Positions 12,463 through 25,451 of a stretch of 64,000 bases of DNA are shown piece after piece (positions within the stretch are counted from its first letter, which is position 1; every line of letters starts with the position of its first letter). The position numbers and the translations under genes were made by a program. Origin of the DNA: Rotaria socialis (lineage: Eukaryota > Rotifera > Eurotatoria > Philodinida > Philodinidae). Under the pieces are notes generated by a model. It made no database searches, was not told where the DNA came from, and worked only from the letters and a program-made list of their open reading frames with translations. The stretch lies in contig CAJNYU010003300.1 in assembly GCA_905331475.1 (NCBI GenBank), positions 1 through 64,000 of the forward strand, in the 5' to 3' direction.

Positions 12463-13904
12463 TTAATCATTTGTGGCAACTGTTTTTTTTGGTTTACAGC
12501 AAAGTATAAAAGAACGAAAATTAAAGCCATTATTTTCATTAACTGACTCGTAAGATAATGGTGAAAAAATGTTTTTTTTCTTTTTTGATTTTTTAATTTG
12601 TTCGATAGTTCTATCATTTATTTGAGGATTTGCAACTGCTGATGTATGATAACTGAATGCAAAATTATCTTTCATTGGTTTATGAAATTCAAACTAAAAG
12701 AAAAAAGAACAATTGATAGATCATTAGATGAATTATATACAATCCTACTATTTTAGGATCATGGTGATGAACAAGATCAGAAGCAATTTGTTCGAAAAGT
12801 TCCTGAATATTTTCACCTGTTTTACAGCTAGTTTCAAAATAAACCATACTATTTCTTAAAGCGAACTAAAAATAGAAAATGAACAACGATGATACATGAA
12901 TGACGCAATTGTTTACTCGTCGGCCAGTTTCTTCATTAACTTGTCGATTTAGTACTAAATCAATTTTATTTGCTACCAAATATCGACGCTCCATATCTAG
13001 TTCAGTCTAAATATTACATAAACAATTTGAAGAAAAAAAAACAAGTTCCTTTTCTCGAAACAAACCTCTTCAATTAATTGACTAAATTGTTGGATTAAAT
13101 CAAATGTCTCTTCATTCGTAACATCATAAACTAGTACAAATGCTTTTGTCGATGTGTAATAACTTTTACCAATCGTTCGAAAATTCTTTTGACCTGCTGT
13201 ATCCCTTCAAAGCGATAATAAAATCAGTCTAGTCGAATAATCTCAACGAAAACATGATATCTTACCATATCTGTAGATTAACTTTTGCTTTCTCCACTGG
13301 AATCACCCTACTAATAAAATCCATCCCTATAAAAATCAATTGTATACCTTTTTTTTATTGTCACATTAAAATTAATACGAATACCAATTGTAGATCCAAC
13401 AGCTGGACGAAAATCTTTTCTAGCAATAAAGCGTTGTAATGAAGTTTTTCCTACCAGTGTATCACCAAGTAACAAAACCTTGTATTTGACATCAAATAAT
13501 TTATCATTGTTTCCATTTGACATGGGCCGTCGTCGAATTAAATTATTGTTATGCGAATCCTGTTGATTACTATAAATACAAAAAAGACGTCATTTATATT
13601 TCAAAAATTTTCCCTTACGATTAAGCAATCAAGATAATAATTCATACTAAGTCATCTACCTACACCTGTTATTCTCATTTTATGTGGCAAAGATAGATAA
13701 AATAAAAAAGACCTTTCTCTCTCTCTCCCTCTCTCTCTCTCTCTAATTCACTTATACTATGCAGTGCTTGTTACTGGTTGGTTTTTATAATGATCAATTA
13801 TTCTATTAAACAAACCTGATCTTCCGTATCGAACACAATGACGAGGTAGCATTATAATCAATAATAAATCCTGGATTGACGTGTGCACTACGATTAGTAA
13901 CCAT
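12463..13904 (-). CDS. Rab/Ras-like small GTPase, divergent
   Basis: Seven exons join in phase (13904-13816, 13569-13348, 13310-13266, 13204-13066, 13006-12917, 12865-12749, 12693-12463) to give 310 residues. All G motifs are present: P-loop GDTLVGKT at 65-72, WDTAGQ at 119-124, NKID at 178-181 and ETSCK around 206-210. The core from about 55 to 230 is Rab-like. Three features are unusual. A 45-residue extension precedes the core and includes an Asn-rich, Arg-rich patch (NNNLIRRRP). A C-terminal tail of about 80 residues carries a lysine run. The only double cysteine (299-300) lies ten residues before the end instead of at the tip, so standard Rab geranylgeranylation is doubtful. Introns are about 50-250 nt. 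An alternative start at Met46 (13523) would remove the extension. It probably acts in membrane traffic, but no orthologue is assigned. Confidence 0.85.
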
Positions 13905-16900
13905 TATTTACAATGTCTGACTTTAGTCTTTAAATAATTGTTGATAAAGCTACTGAAAATATTAACAATAATGAAAGAACTAACCAAAAAATAACAAGAA
14001 TGTTGGCATGATATGCTGATGCTACCAGAAACAGAAAGAAACGAAGAACTGAGTACCATTGTCTTATCTTTTTCTTTTATACGAATAGCTATCTAGACTG
14101 CTGTACTGTATTCAATCGGAATATGTAAAATCGACTTTCTAGATATTAACAGCAAAAATAAAAATATCAAAGTCTAGACAATGTTCCTATACAATAAAAT
14201 CATTCATAGTCCGTTTCATTTCATGGCTCGATTGAAATTCTATTGGAACAAGTATATACATATATATATGAATATAAATTTGCGGTACCTTTTGTAAATG
14301 CACGTAGATCAAATTTCTTAAACGTTGTATTGAATATAAGTGCAACAAGTCAGAATTGTTCTTTTCATTCTAATTGTTAACAAAAAAAGAAAAAAAGTTA
14401 ATTCAAGGTAAATTACAAAAATGTCATCGTCAACAACATGTATATCGTGTCTGATTTCTTTCTTCTACATTCTTGTGTTTCTTTGGATTTTTTATCATTT
14501 ATCAATGGAATGTATATCTATATACATATATGCGTAGGTGAGAAGAAGGCATAGCATTTATACGTATGAATTGGTTGTTTATGTTACGTGCTACAACTTT
14601 TTTCGTAGATGATACATTTCATTTTACTCTTTTTGAGATCAAATCGAAACGAAAAATAAATCAAGTTTATATAACGTGAGAAAAATAACGAAATCTCTTT
14701 GTTTACTCTCAATATTGATGCACTTGAATATGATATGAGATTCAAACGAAGAAAATAGAACAGATAAGTTCAAATACTCGACATCGTTTTTTTCTTCTTA
14801 TTTTTTCTATCTACTAGTCAACTATATGCCTTTGAATTTCATGAGCAGATACTAGAATGAAAAAGAAAGGAAAGGCATAAATACTGAACCATATGTCGTC
14901 TACCAGGAGGGATCAAACTAGGCATATGCATATCTCGTGTGACGAACTATCAAATTTTGCGATATGCATTCAAATATTAAATATTACTCAATATTTCGTT
15001 GTTCTTTTACAGAAGTTACTTATTGTGGGTACCATCACAAATATTTCTTATCATCAAACTTTATTGAACATTGTGTTTTATTCAATACGAAAATAATAAT
15101 GTGTTTATCATACTGACAAAAATTTTATTTACATATATTGAGGCTCGCTCTCAATAGCCTCGTCATATTGCCATCGGTTCTAAAGAAAAGCAACATCACA
15201 TATGATATATAGATTTTTTTTAAGTTCTACAACAAAAATAGCTATTTGTTATAGATTCCTCATTATTCACAATCGTTCGAATGGTTTTTTCTCATATATA
15301 TATATATATACGCATATGTATAATTTCAAAGAGTATTATCAGTACACTGGGGACCTTAGTGTGAATTTAATTAGAAATTTATATCTATAAAAAAAAGTTG
15401 CTTTGAATACTGATCTGTACTAACACCATTGATCAATGCTTTTAATAATGTTTTGTAATAGTCCACTGATGTTAAAATGTAATGCATAAATATGAATAGA
15501 CCTCTTGACAATGAATTACATATAAATGTATTAATATATAAATATTTTAATAACAGAAAGAAACAACAATAAAATATGTTAGATGAGATCACAATCGATA
15601 CTTTCTTTTCCCTTCTAGTTTGTAGTTTATTACTTAAAAGAAAATAATCATGATGGAGTAGCAAAAAGAAGCATTTTATTTGAAAATATAATAATAAAAG
15701 AAGGGAAAGACGATTGTGTATTATTATTATGACGCTCTATAAAGCCAGTGTAACTATTGATAGAAATTAATAGAAACTACAATGTTATAGAATTGACGTA
15801 ATGTGTTTACTGCATCATTCTAATTCACTGGAGTCACTCACTGAACAAAGAATTTTCTTCAACATCAAAGAATACTTGATTGCAAAGAATAAGGATGATT
15901 CGTTTAAAAATAATATTTTATTCGAATATTTCTTTTTCTTTGACTTTTATTGGCATTTTTATGGAAACACTCAAAGATTATATTAATAATTCTTCGATTT
16001 ATAATACATAATCAAAATTTGCAGGAAGAATTTAAGTCATGAGAAAAGAAATTTATTAGTTTATACAATGATTCATCTGAATCGTTAATAAATGATTTAA
16101 TGTTTAATTAGCTTTTATTTTCTTTTGTCTCAATGGTTTGTTTCCTGTAATCTTCTCTTTCTTGCCTTTTTTTTCTGTTTTGTTTTCAGAATTACTAATT
16201 CTGCTAAATAAATTTCTAGCCGAGATAATAGTTGCACAAGATTTACATTAATTCTGAATTTATGAATATAAAATAATCATTTGTCGATGAGAATTTTTAC
16301 ATGTGCGAAGCTGAGCTTTTCCAATACAAAAAAAGAAAGAAAAAAAAACAGAATTTCTCTTTTTCTTTTCTTGCATCAATACTCTTTGAAAATGTCAAAC
16401 ACTGATTGATTGTTGATTATCATTGAATAAATTGTAAATTGGTCGTTCAGACGGCAAGAAAAATCGATTTATACATCTGTCAAGTAAAAAAAAATAGATA
16501 TACATATTTATTCTATTCCGTCTCTTCGTTTTTTTTTCTATTCTGTTAGTTCGAAAATTTTCCTAATGAAATTAGTCTGTCGGACATGTACGATGAGCGT
16601 TATGATGGCACCAACTCAATTTGCTATTTTTCATCGGCATAAGTTTGATCTAGAGGCTCTTTGTCGGTGTTAGTTTTGCTGATTTCTCAAGTTAGACATG
16701 AACGAGAAAAAGAAAAGAAAAATAAGTACAGGTGTTCTCGGTCGATCGATTAAACAAACTATTCTAGTAAGCGAGATAGAGGGAAAAAAAGCAACTTTCG
16801 AAAATAAGAACAAAGTTGCTATATATATTGATCTAGTGTATTTTCTTTAAAAGAACAAATATTATAACAGGTATGATTTTCTTTGAACGTCTAAAAACTC

Positions 16901-17083
16901 TTACGTTTTATTTGTCTAACATTAGAAACAAAGAAAGTAAGAAATGACTACTGATTTACTTGCTTGATTGAACTAGTTACTAGTCGCATTTTTCTTTCTG
17001 CTTTTTCCCTTGTTTCTCTTCTCCTTAGTTAAGAATTATATTGAAAATAAATGCAATAGCAGAAACTCAATAACTAAGGGAGA

Positions 17084-17123
<40 letters not shown>

Positions 17124-17929
17124 GAAAACGACAAGCGAATGTTAGTCGCTTGCTGATTAAATCTTATTTCCTAATTGTTGTAATGGCTATGTGTTCAACG
17201 AGAATAACGTCTTCCGTTTGTGATCAATCATTGGCTTTAGATAGTCAAATGATGGTAACTAGAATTCATCATTCATGAGTTTTTCTGTTGAGAACAGACT
17301 AGGAAACGACATCATTATTTGCACGCCTTGATAAAGATGATTATCGCATCAATCTTCTTCTAGATTTTAGCTTATAAAAAAAATGACGACCGCATCCAAT
17401 GTCAATATTTTAATGTCGTGAGCTGCAAACATTTTTCTTTTTCTTTTTCTTTTTTTTAGTTTTACATATAAATTAATTCTTTCGTATGATCGTTCATTCT
17501 CTCTACAGTAGTCGAGAATATACTATGATGATTTTCCTTGTTTCTCTATGTCTCCCTTGCGCTCTCTCTCTCTCTCTCTTTTACTAGTCATAGTAGTTTT
17601 TTTTGCCTATTCTGCCTATCGTATTAAACAAAATGCAAGTATAGATATCGACGAGGGACATTGAGAGAAAAGAGAAACAGAAGATTTTTCTTCTAGCCTA
17701 TTTTATAGGCTCTTTTTCTCTATTGCTATGTTTTTAGAATGCACTAGAGCAAGTTTGTCGAATGTGTCAATACTATAACACTCGTTGTCATAGTCATGTA
17801 GTTTTTCATTTGGCGATCGGTCTAGCCATCAATCTACTAATTCTTTTTCTTTGCATCACCTCCTTTGTTTTCTTTTTTTGTCATTTATAAATATATGTGC
17901 TTATTTGTTCTTCCCGATCATCATTATCA
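13905..17929. other. Long intergenic region between Rab-like gene and CELF
   Basis: Four kilobases with no convincing exon. It holds pyrimidine/purine microsatellites (CT-rich near 13715-13744, GA repeat near 17088-17124), T-rich stretches and small AT repeats. It probably contains the promoters of the two divergently transcribed flanking genes. Confidence 0.5.
17088..17124. repeat. (GA)n microsatellite
   Basis: Perfect GA dinucleotide repeat with one GGG interruption, about 0.8 kb upstream of the first CELF exon. Confidence 0.9.
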
Positions 17930-20900
17930 ATGCAATATAGTCATCAACAACAACTACCATCGTCACACGCTCATTTTACTCCTATTCAAACGACATCATC
18001 AATGCAATATGCAACTATCTATCCGACGACGCCATCTCCTATTTCGCTTTTATCAACACAAAATAAAAAACAACAAATTCATTCATCATCTCAATTAGCA
18101 CCTATACAAACAACAAGTTCATCATATATGTCACCGATTGCTTCACCAACAGCCTATATGTCTCGCGGTTCAACGCCACCGTCATCCGATCTCAAAGATA
18201 TGGATACAGTAAAATTATTTGTTGGACAAATACCACGACATTTAGAAGAAAATGATCTCAGACCCATATTTGAAGAGTATGGACAAATCTATGAATTAAC
18301 TGTACTTAAAGATAGATTTACTGGCATGCATCGAGGTAAGGAATTAAGATTTAGAAAGTTTGCTTTCTTCTTCATATGCCTTCAGGCGAATCATCAAGCT
18401 CTATGTGTAATGAAGTAAAACGCATATTTCCGGTACTCATTTATATCTGAAACGGTGCGCAAAAGATATGTTCATTTTTTTTTCTCTATGATGAAGGTGA
18501 ATGTTGTCGACGAATGAATGATCGATTGATTGATTTCAAGACGTGTGTTGGGAAGCGGGGGAGGGGGGGGGGCACGTAGCTGCGACCATCTGTCTGACCG
18601 AAACATAAAATAGAATAGAATGAAAAAAAAAGACTCGATAACTTGTCAAATATGTTTCGTTCATGACAAGAATACTTATTTTTCGTTCATAGTGGTCAAA
18701 AAAAAAAGAAATGCATGGGGAAGGAGACGGAGACGGAGACGAAGAAAAATTCTATTTATTTTCTTTTCCCCATTGACACTTCTCTTGTATTGTAATGGCA
18801 CTGTTTCTTTTCTTGCATTGACGGTCGTCGCCATACAGGCAATGAACGATATTAATAATCATTTGTTGTTTTTTTTCTTTCTTTTTTTTCCTTGACAGAT
18901 GGTCAACTTTTAAACTAAAACGAAAGTAGCAAACGTTATATTCATTCATATTCACTCATTCATTCAGTTTTTACAGTTTCATCATGTTGGTTGATACATT
19001 TAATGGTAAGGAGATTTCGACAGATGTCATCTATTTTGAAACATACAAACTACGACAATATAAGTGTGCTCGTAAAACAAGACATATTAATTTCATCTTT
19101 GTCTTATTTTAGGATGTGCATTTCTCACTTATTGTCATCGTGAATCTGCAGTTAAAGCTCAGCAATCATTACACGAACGACGAACATTGCCAGGCGTATG
19201 TATTATAGATGTCACTAGAACATCTTTTTTTTTTATAAAAAAAAATGCATCAATGTAGTGCACGTGCTAAATTTCTCATCTATGTATTCCGTTCAATAAT
19301 GACATGTCAACTCGAGAAGACCTATAGGCAAATAGAATAGCATACTATTAGAATATTAGGGGATAACACTAGACCATAGGCGGTGGAACGATTTCGATCT
19401 AGGGTAGACTCAACGTTTTGAACAAATCAAATCTCACCATTGAAGAAAAAACGAGTTGAAGTCAGACTGAAATCGACAAAAAGAACTGTAAGTGTCAACT
19501 ATAAGCATATGATTTTGATCGTCATTTAATCATTTTTGTTTAACTCGTATTTCTGCACGGCACACATAATGTTACTTCAGTGTCTAAGATTTAAAAGTAA
19601 TCTTAAACAGAAGTTACAGAAACAATTCAGCTATCTTAAATTAAGAATTACGAATTAGATGTCAATTTTAATGCCAAAACGTTCAACTAATACTTCATTG
19701 CGAACGAGTTACTAGAAGAGAAAATATGAAATGATTTTGTAATAATGTGTTATTTGTTAGAAAAGCCCCAAAACTAAACAAGAATAAATCCATTTTGCAT
19801 ATAACAACCTATCCAAACATTTATCTGTTCCAGTTTCAATCTATCAAGTCCTACCCACTTTCAACCTAGGGTAGGCTTTAGCCTCGCGAGCCTAATGACT
19901 CTGTCGCCTATGCACTAGACTAGATTGATCAATGCATTCCTGAAGTCGTACCTTTGTAATAAGTGATATAAACATAATCAAGAAAATGTGTGAATTCATC
20001 GATTGAATGCATACCGCAAGATTCTTTGTCTACATCTAATGAACAAACCCATTTATCGTTCTTTTATCCTTTCTAATTTTTTGAAGAAGTTCTAATTGAC
20101 AAAATGATCTTCATTTCATTGTTCTCTTACAAATATACTAGATAGAGTTCATGGGTGTTGACTTCTTTATGTGTGTGTGTGTGCGTGTGTGTGCATATAG
20201 TTGAAGGATTTCTTCTATGATAATAGGAAAATAAACAAAAGTCAATGCATCAATTTCATTTATAGATTTCATATGAGACCAAAGACAATCATAAGGATCC
20301 TCTTCTATATCCACTGCAGTTCGTATTCATTTTGACATTCGCTTGAGCTTCTATTTTTTTTTTGTTTGTGTGTGTTCGTTTCATCCCCCGATTTAATACA
20401 ATAGACGCATACTGCTATTTCCGACTCACAATGAACATGCTTTTCCTTTTTATAAATAGCACGCGACAGGCGAGATTTTTTTCTCATCAACTTATCTTTT
20501 CTTTCCATCGTCTCTCGTTTGCTTTTTTTGTTCGGACAACTATTCATATATATTTTAATTTGAATATATATATATATATATATATTCATATTAAAAGAGA
20601 GAGCTGGTCTTATCACCATCGAATCAATTCCAGGTTATTGTATATGAGATTTTTTGCGTGTTTAAAAGCATGCATTTAAATTCTGACTAGCTGTTGTCAG
20701 TTGGAAAGCGCCTAAGCGCACAATGAAAAGAAAATATAGTAACAACAGCATCGATGTTCCTTCTTTTACTTCTTCGGAATCTTCCACTATAATTGTAAGT
20801 TAAACATAAAAAAAAATGTGTAGATATGAAGTCTCTTATTATTATATTAGACAGCTTTTTCTATTTCTCTGTCAATTTTCTCTCATTCATTAAGTACGGT

Positions 20901-22185
20901 CACCGTGAGTAATTGTCTTTACTAGTTTGTTTTTTTAGAATAGAAAAAAGAAGAAAAAAAAAGAAGCTAGAATGCCATTAGGACACGTGTCGATTTTCTC
21001 CTTGATTGCTTCTTTGAACTTAGCCGTTGTCAAGAGTATACAATTAGGATTGTGTTCAAGTGAATGAAATATATACAGATGACTGAATAGGGATGTCGGA
21101 AAGCTTGTCATATCCTATGTCTATCATGGCAAACGTCAAGCGAATTAGGAATAGAAACGGAAATAGCCTCTGGCTAGTTAGAATGAACCTGCGTGTATAA
21201 TACTTTTAGGAAAAAAAAGCGATGATGGATAGAGGAAGAACGAGCACCAATCCATATATATATCACAGGATTGCGTGCTTGACAATTAATTTTCGAATAG
21301 ACAAGATACCAAAGGCTCCACCCTTTGTTGAAACGGAAGTGCTATACCACCACCCAGTCGATAGTCTCCTCGTCCCGATTACTAATTATGTAGCTCAAAA
21401 GAAATTTACAGAGAGAATTAGAGAACGCAAAAGAAAAAGCGAGAACGAGACTAAAACGAAGCTGAAGTAGTAGTAGAAGGAAAAAGAAAAAACGGAGTAG
21501 TTGTGTAAGGACAAAACACACAGACACTTAGATAGGTTTTAATAACTAAAATAGCCAAAATAGCCAAAATTGTCCAAAAAAAAACAAATAAACTAATTCG
21601 TTTCTTATTTTTTTTAGATGAGTCGTCCTATTCAAGTCAAGCCAGCTGATAGCGAATCACGAACAGGTAATCTACTCATCCTTGACTTTCTATTGGTTAT
21701 AAACGGTTCTTCTTTTATTTATCTAACGGATCGTTTATTCATTGGCTAGTAACATCTATTTCATGACAGTAAAGAATTCTTATTAGCAAATTTTAAATGA
21801 AAAACAAAATTCAATATTCTTTCTCTTTATGAACCCATGTGTACGTTGGCACGAGATATATACATAGACAGACGGTTTTTTTTTTAGAAAAGATAACACT
21901 TAAAAATTGCAGTAGAGAAAAAAGGAAATTAACAATCTATTGTTGATGACAGCAAGCGGAAATGACGCAGCAACAGTCGAACTATAATAGTCAAAATTTG
22001 AATATTGCAATAGAATTTGAAAAAAAAAAGAAAACTGCAAATTTCTCCTTTTTTTTCTTGATCATTCGCTTTTCTTCTTCTTCGTCTTTTCCCCACCGTG
22101 ATGATTATTTTTTTATGAATAGCACCTGTATATCTGACTTTAGCATCAGCATTAGCAACAACAAATATGAATGTGAGTTAGCTAG

Positions 22186-22216
<31 letters not shown>

Positions 22217-22779
22217 GTGTATATATTTTATTTTTTTGTCGTTTATTTATTAATGGTGGTGATGGTGCCTGTATTGTTGCTGATCACTCTTTCTATATTT
22301 CTAACTAAATGGCGTAATGTTAAATCATCGTGCTAGTTTTTGTCTCGGTTCATATTGATGTGCTCAGCCTCTTCGTTGTGAAAAGTCACATACATCGTTT
22401 TTTTTCTTCTTATTTTCTAATGATTATCTTTGTTTCTTAATTTTTTTCTCCTCTGTCATTTTCATCACATACACATATAGACAGACAGACAGATGCATAC
22501 ACACATCAGGTTAATTGTAGTTAGCGAGGAAAAGAGAATTTTTTTGTTCCCTGCAGAAAAGCGATAGTGCACGCTCACAAAAAAAAAGAACTCGGGTAGA
22601 ATAAAGAAAAACAAATTGTCCAATCGGTAAAGAGCGAGCGAGAACAGCAGCATCATCCTTTTTTGTCTGACAGACAAAAAAAAGCCTAATAAGATTTCTC
22701 ATCGACGATAGAAATTTGACCCGACAAAATATAGAAAGAAGAGCGGTTCAAATAGCAAGCTAGGTAGTAGAGCAATAGA

Positions 22780-22821
<42 letters not shown>

Positions 22822-24965
22822 CGGAGAAGAAAAAATAGTGACTACTTTTTCCGGTCGCCAAAAAAACGAAGAAGAAGAAGCAGAAGAAGAAGAAGAAGAA
22901 GAAGAAGAAGAAACAGAAGCGAAGTAGACGCTAGGGATTTCCGAGCGAAGAGCACAAGAGAAACAGAAGAAATTTTCTTTTTTTAACATCTTCATCAGTC
23001 TTCTCCTTATATTCCATAAAACACATATTCACATGATGGTAACAGCATCAAATCATACACAACCTCAGTATTCAACGACAATAAATCGAATACGAAATTT
23101 AGGTGAGAGAAAAAACTGAAATAGTTACAACTCTAAATAATTAAGTTAGTTCAAGAGTGTCTGTATGTATGTGCGTGTGTATGTAGTCAGATGACAGATG
23201 TGTTTGTGTGCTTAGATAAATGTACTTTTTATATGGTTTTTTTCTTCTTCTATTAATAGAAGATCGCAAATTATTTGTTGGCATGTTGAACAAACAAATG
23301 ACAGAAGAAAATGTTCGTACTATATTTGAACCATATGGCACTATTGAAGAATGTACAATTTTACGTGGACCCAATGGTGATAGTAAAGGTTGTGCATTTG
23401 TAAAATTTGCTACACACAATGAAGCTCAACAAGCAATACAAAATGTTCATGGCAGTCAAACGTTTCCAGGTGCATCGTCATCTATTGTTGTTAAATTTGC
23501 TGATACAGAAAAAGAACGTCAATTAAGACGTATGCAGCAATTAGCTGGCCCCCTTGGACTTCTATCCAATCCATTAGTACTTCAACAAATAGCAGCAAAT
23601 TTAAACTATCAAGGTTATACACAAATACAACAACAAACTCTATTAGCCTCATCAAATGGCTCACATCAAACAACATATACAACTATACCAGTAATAACAA
23701 CATCGGGTCAACCGATGAGTAATGGCACTATGACACCATCGACTGGTAATTAAAAAAAAAAAAATTTTTTTTAATATATAATTCAAAGATAAAATTGAAA
23801 TTCGAGTAAAATAATCTCTTAGGTGATTGTGACAATATGGACTTTCCTAGTTATTCTTTAGTCAATGCATCACCTGTTAATAATGGTTCAACTACGATTT
23901 ATCAAACAACAGGACCTGGTCCAAATGGTCAACCTACAGATTTGTTTTCATCTGGAATGCAATATTCCAGTAAAGATCATTCGCATATATATATTCGCTA
24001 TGTCCATTTACTTTGATTTATTTTTAGCTGTTTGTCCAACGATTGATTCAGCAACTGGTTTACAAATTCAACAAACAGCAACTTATACAACTTTACCTGC
24101 TCAATATCCAATATATGCTCCAACAGCGATTTACTCTCATTTACCAACTACAACACTCATTCCAAGTGCATTAGCATCGCCAGGAAAAGAAGGTTAGTAA
24201 TAATAATCTTAAGCATAGAAACTATTCTGTGACTAGTGATATGCTCTTGTTTATTATAAACTTTTTTGTTTCTCGAAATAATTTTAAACGATTTCGATTT
24301 CATAGCTCTACCACAGTTCTTCGGACCAGAGGGTTGCAATCTTTTCATCTACCATTTGCCACAAGAGTTTGGTGATTCCGAACTTGCATCAATGTTTATG
24401 CCATTCGGCAATGTTATATCGGCCAAGGTCTATGTTGACCGAGCCACCAATCAATCAAAATGTTTTGGTACATATATATATATATGTTTCAATGTTATTG
24501 TTTCTATATGTCGTGAGAAAGAAAAAAGGAGAAAATAAAAGTAAACGAGCCAACGGGGACAAAAAAAAGAAGATCTGAACTAAGTACTGGATCGCCGCAT
24601 CAAGGGCTAGAGCTAGAAACATTGTTATTTTTTTCTTTATTCGATGTTGTGATGTGACAATCCAATGTAGTTCTCTCTTTTTTTTATTCTCATTGCACGC
24701 GTAGTCTTTTCTTTTCTCTGTTCTCATCTCGAAAATTTCATCAATTAACTGTATTGAGTTTTTTCTTCTTATGTTTCTAGGATTTGTGTCTTATGATAAT
24801 CCTCAATGTGCTCAGCAAGGCAAGAATAAGAATTTTTTTCCTATTTAATCATAATCGCATTTCTTTTTCTTTTTAGCCATACAATCAATGAATGGATTTC
24901 AAATTGGTATGAAACGTTTAAAAGTTCAATTGAAACGTCCAAAAGATTTGGCTAAACCATATTAA
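17930..24965 (+). CDS. CELF: CELF/Bruno-like RNA-binding protein, three RRMs
   Basis: Nine exons join in phase (17930-18335, 19113-19195, 21618-21666, 23260-23745, 23823-23969, 24028-24192, 24306-24467, 24781-24819, 24877-24965) to give 541 residues. RRM1 (about 94-170) begins [19 protein letters not shown]2 (about 183-255) begins [16 protein letters not shown] and follows the CELF-typical linker [16 protein letters not shown]3 (about 456-535) contains [15 protein letters not shown], and the protein ends [10 protein letters not shown]. The Gln/Ser/Thr-rich linker between RRM2 and RRM3 is typical of the family. The start is the first ATG after an in-frame stop at 17888 and adds a 90-residue low-complexity N-terminus. 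CELF proteins bind UGU-rich RNA and control splicing, translation and decay. Introns 1-3 are 777, 2422 and 1593 nt, far longer than the roughly 50-300 nt usual here. Intron 8 is GC-AG. Retention of intron 4 would add Gly-Asn and stop. Confidence 0.96.
19375..19912. mobile_element. hAT-like non-autonomous element in CELF intron 2
   Basis: A 538-bp segment is flanked by a perfect 8-bp direct repeat, CACTAGAC (19367-19374 and 19913-19920). Its termini are inverted: CATAGGCG and CGCCTATG. A second inner inverted pair (CTAGGGTAG near 19402; CTAGGGTAGGC near 19867, same orientation) adds internal structure. An 8-bp target duplication with CA...TG ends fits hAT-type transposons. No transposase is encoded. 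It lies wholly inside an intron and leaves the splice sites intact. Confidence 0.75.
20723..20794 (+). CDS. CELF: Candidate alternative first coding exon of CELF (1b)
   Basis: The exon starts at an ATG, stays open for exactly 24 codons ([20 protein letters not shown], then STII) and ends at a consensus donor GTAAGT in phase 0. CELF exon 3 (21618) begins in phase 0, so a spliced product would start here and continue with [15 protein letters not shown] into RRM2 without RRM1. The existence of the isoform is inferred from frame and splice signals only. Confidence 0.45.
22784..22920. repeat. Purine tract: (GA)n followed by (GAA)n
   Basis: A GA dinucleotide run (about 22784-22816), then a GAA/GAAGCA trinucleotide run (about 22867-22920). 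It sits 110-250 bp upstream of candidate CELF exon 1c, where GA-rich tracts often mark promoters (inference). Confidence 0.8.
23033..23102 (+). CDS. CELF: Candidate alternative first coding exon of CELF (1c)
   Basis: The exon begins ATGATG, is open for 23 codons plus one base ([20 protein letters not shown], then RNL) and ends at donor GTGAGA in phase 1. CELF exon 4 (23260) is entered in phase 1, so splicing across 157 nt gives ...[18 protein letters not shown], directly at the start of RRM2. A purine-rich tract lies just upstream. Splice phase and Gln/Thr/Ser composition support a real isoform; no transcript evidence is available. Confidence 0.5.
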
Positions 24966-25451
24966 AGTTCTTTGTTGACGCACAGTGTATATCTAGTCAT
25001 GAATAATAACAACGAAATTGTGTGTCTGTTTATTCCATTCCTAGTCAAACATTACGTTTTTTTTCTCTTTTTCTCTTTTTTTCTTTTTCTTGCCGATAGT
25101 CAAGATATATTCATCTATTTATTCGAATTTAGACAGTCAGTCAATTTTTTTTCTATTATGAAAATTGTTGCGTTAAAATTTTTGTTTATTTTCCTTTTTT
25201 TTTGACAAAACAAAATAATTTCACAATTTTTTTTTCTTAAAACATTATTATTACTATTATTATTATTAATATTTGAATTATTTACTCGCTTTTTTCTGCT
25301 TTGTTGACTTCTTTCTCATGTTGATTTTTTTCCTCTTTTGGTTAACTGAGCCTTGTATCTTCCTAGTTTGCTCTTTTAAGAATAAAATTTCATTTACTAG
25401 AAGAATAATTAGTAAGATAAAAACAAAACAAAACAAAAATAGGACAAGTTG

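Noticed and set aside
14421..14540. Small ORF MSSSTTCISCLISFFYILVF... with a hydrophobic stretch
   Set aside because: Only 38 codons with no supporting context; hydrophobic runs are frequent in AT-rich DNA.
22114..22170. Third possible CELF first exon ([19 protein letters not shown] then GTGAGT)
   Set aside because: Its phase would create a stop codon on joining exon 4, and it does not fit exon 3 either.
22784..22920. GA/GAA tract considered as a CRISPR-like or coding repeat
   Set aside because: Simple di- and trinucleotide microsatellite without spacers or a conserved repeat unit.
23491..23682. ORFs antisense to CELF exon 4 and to other exons
   Set aside because: Shadows of well-supported exons in other frames.
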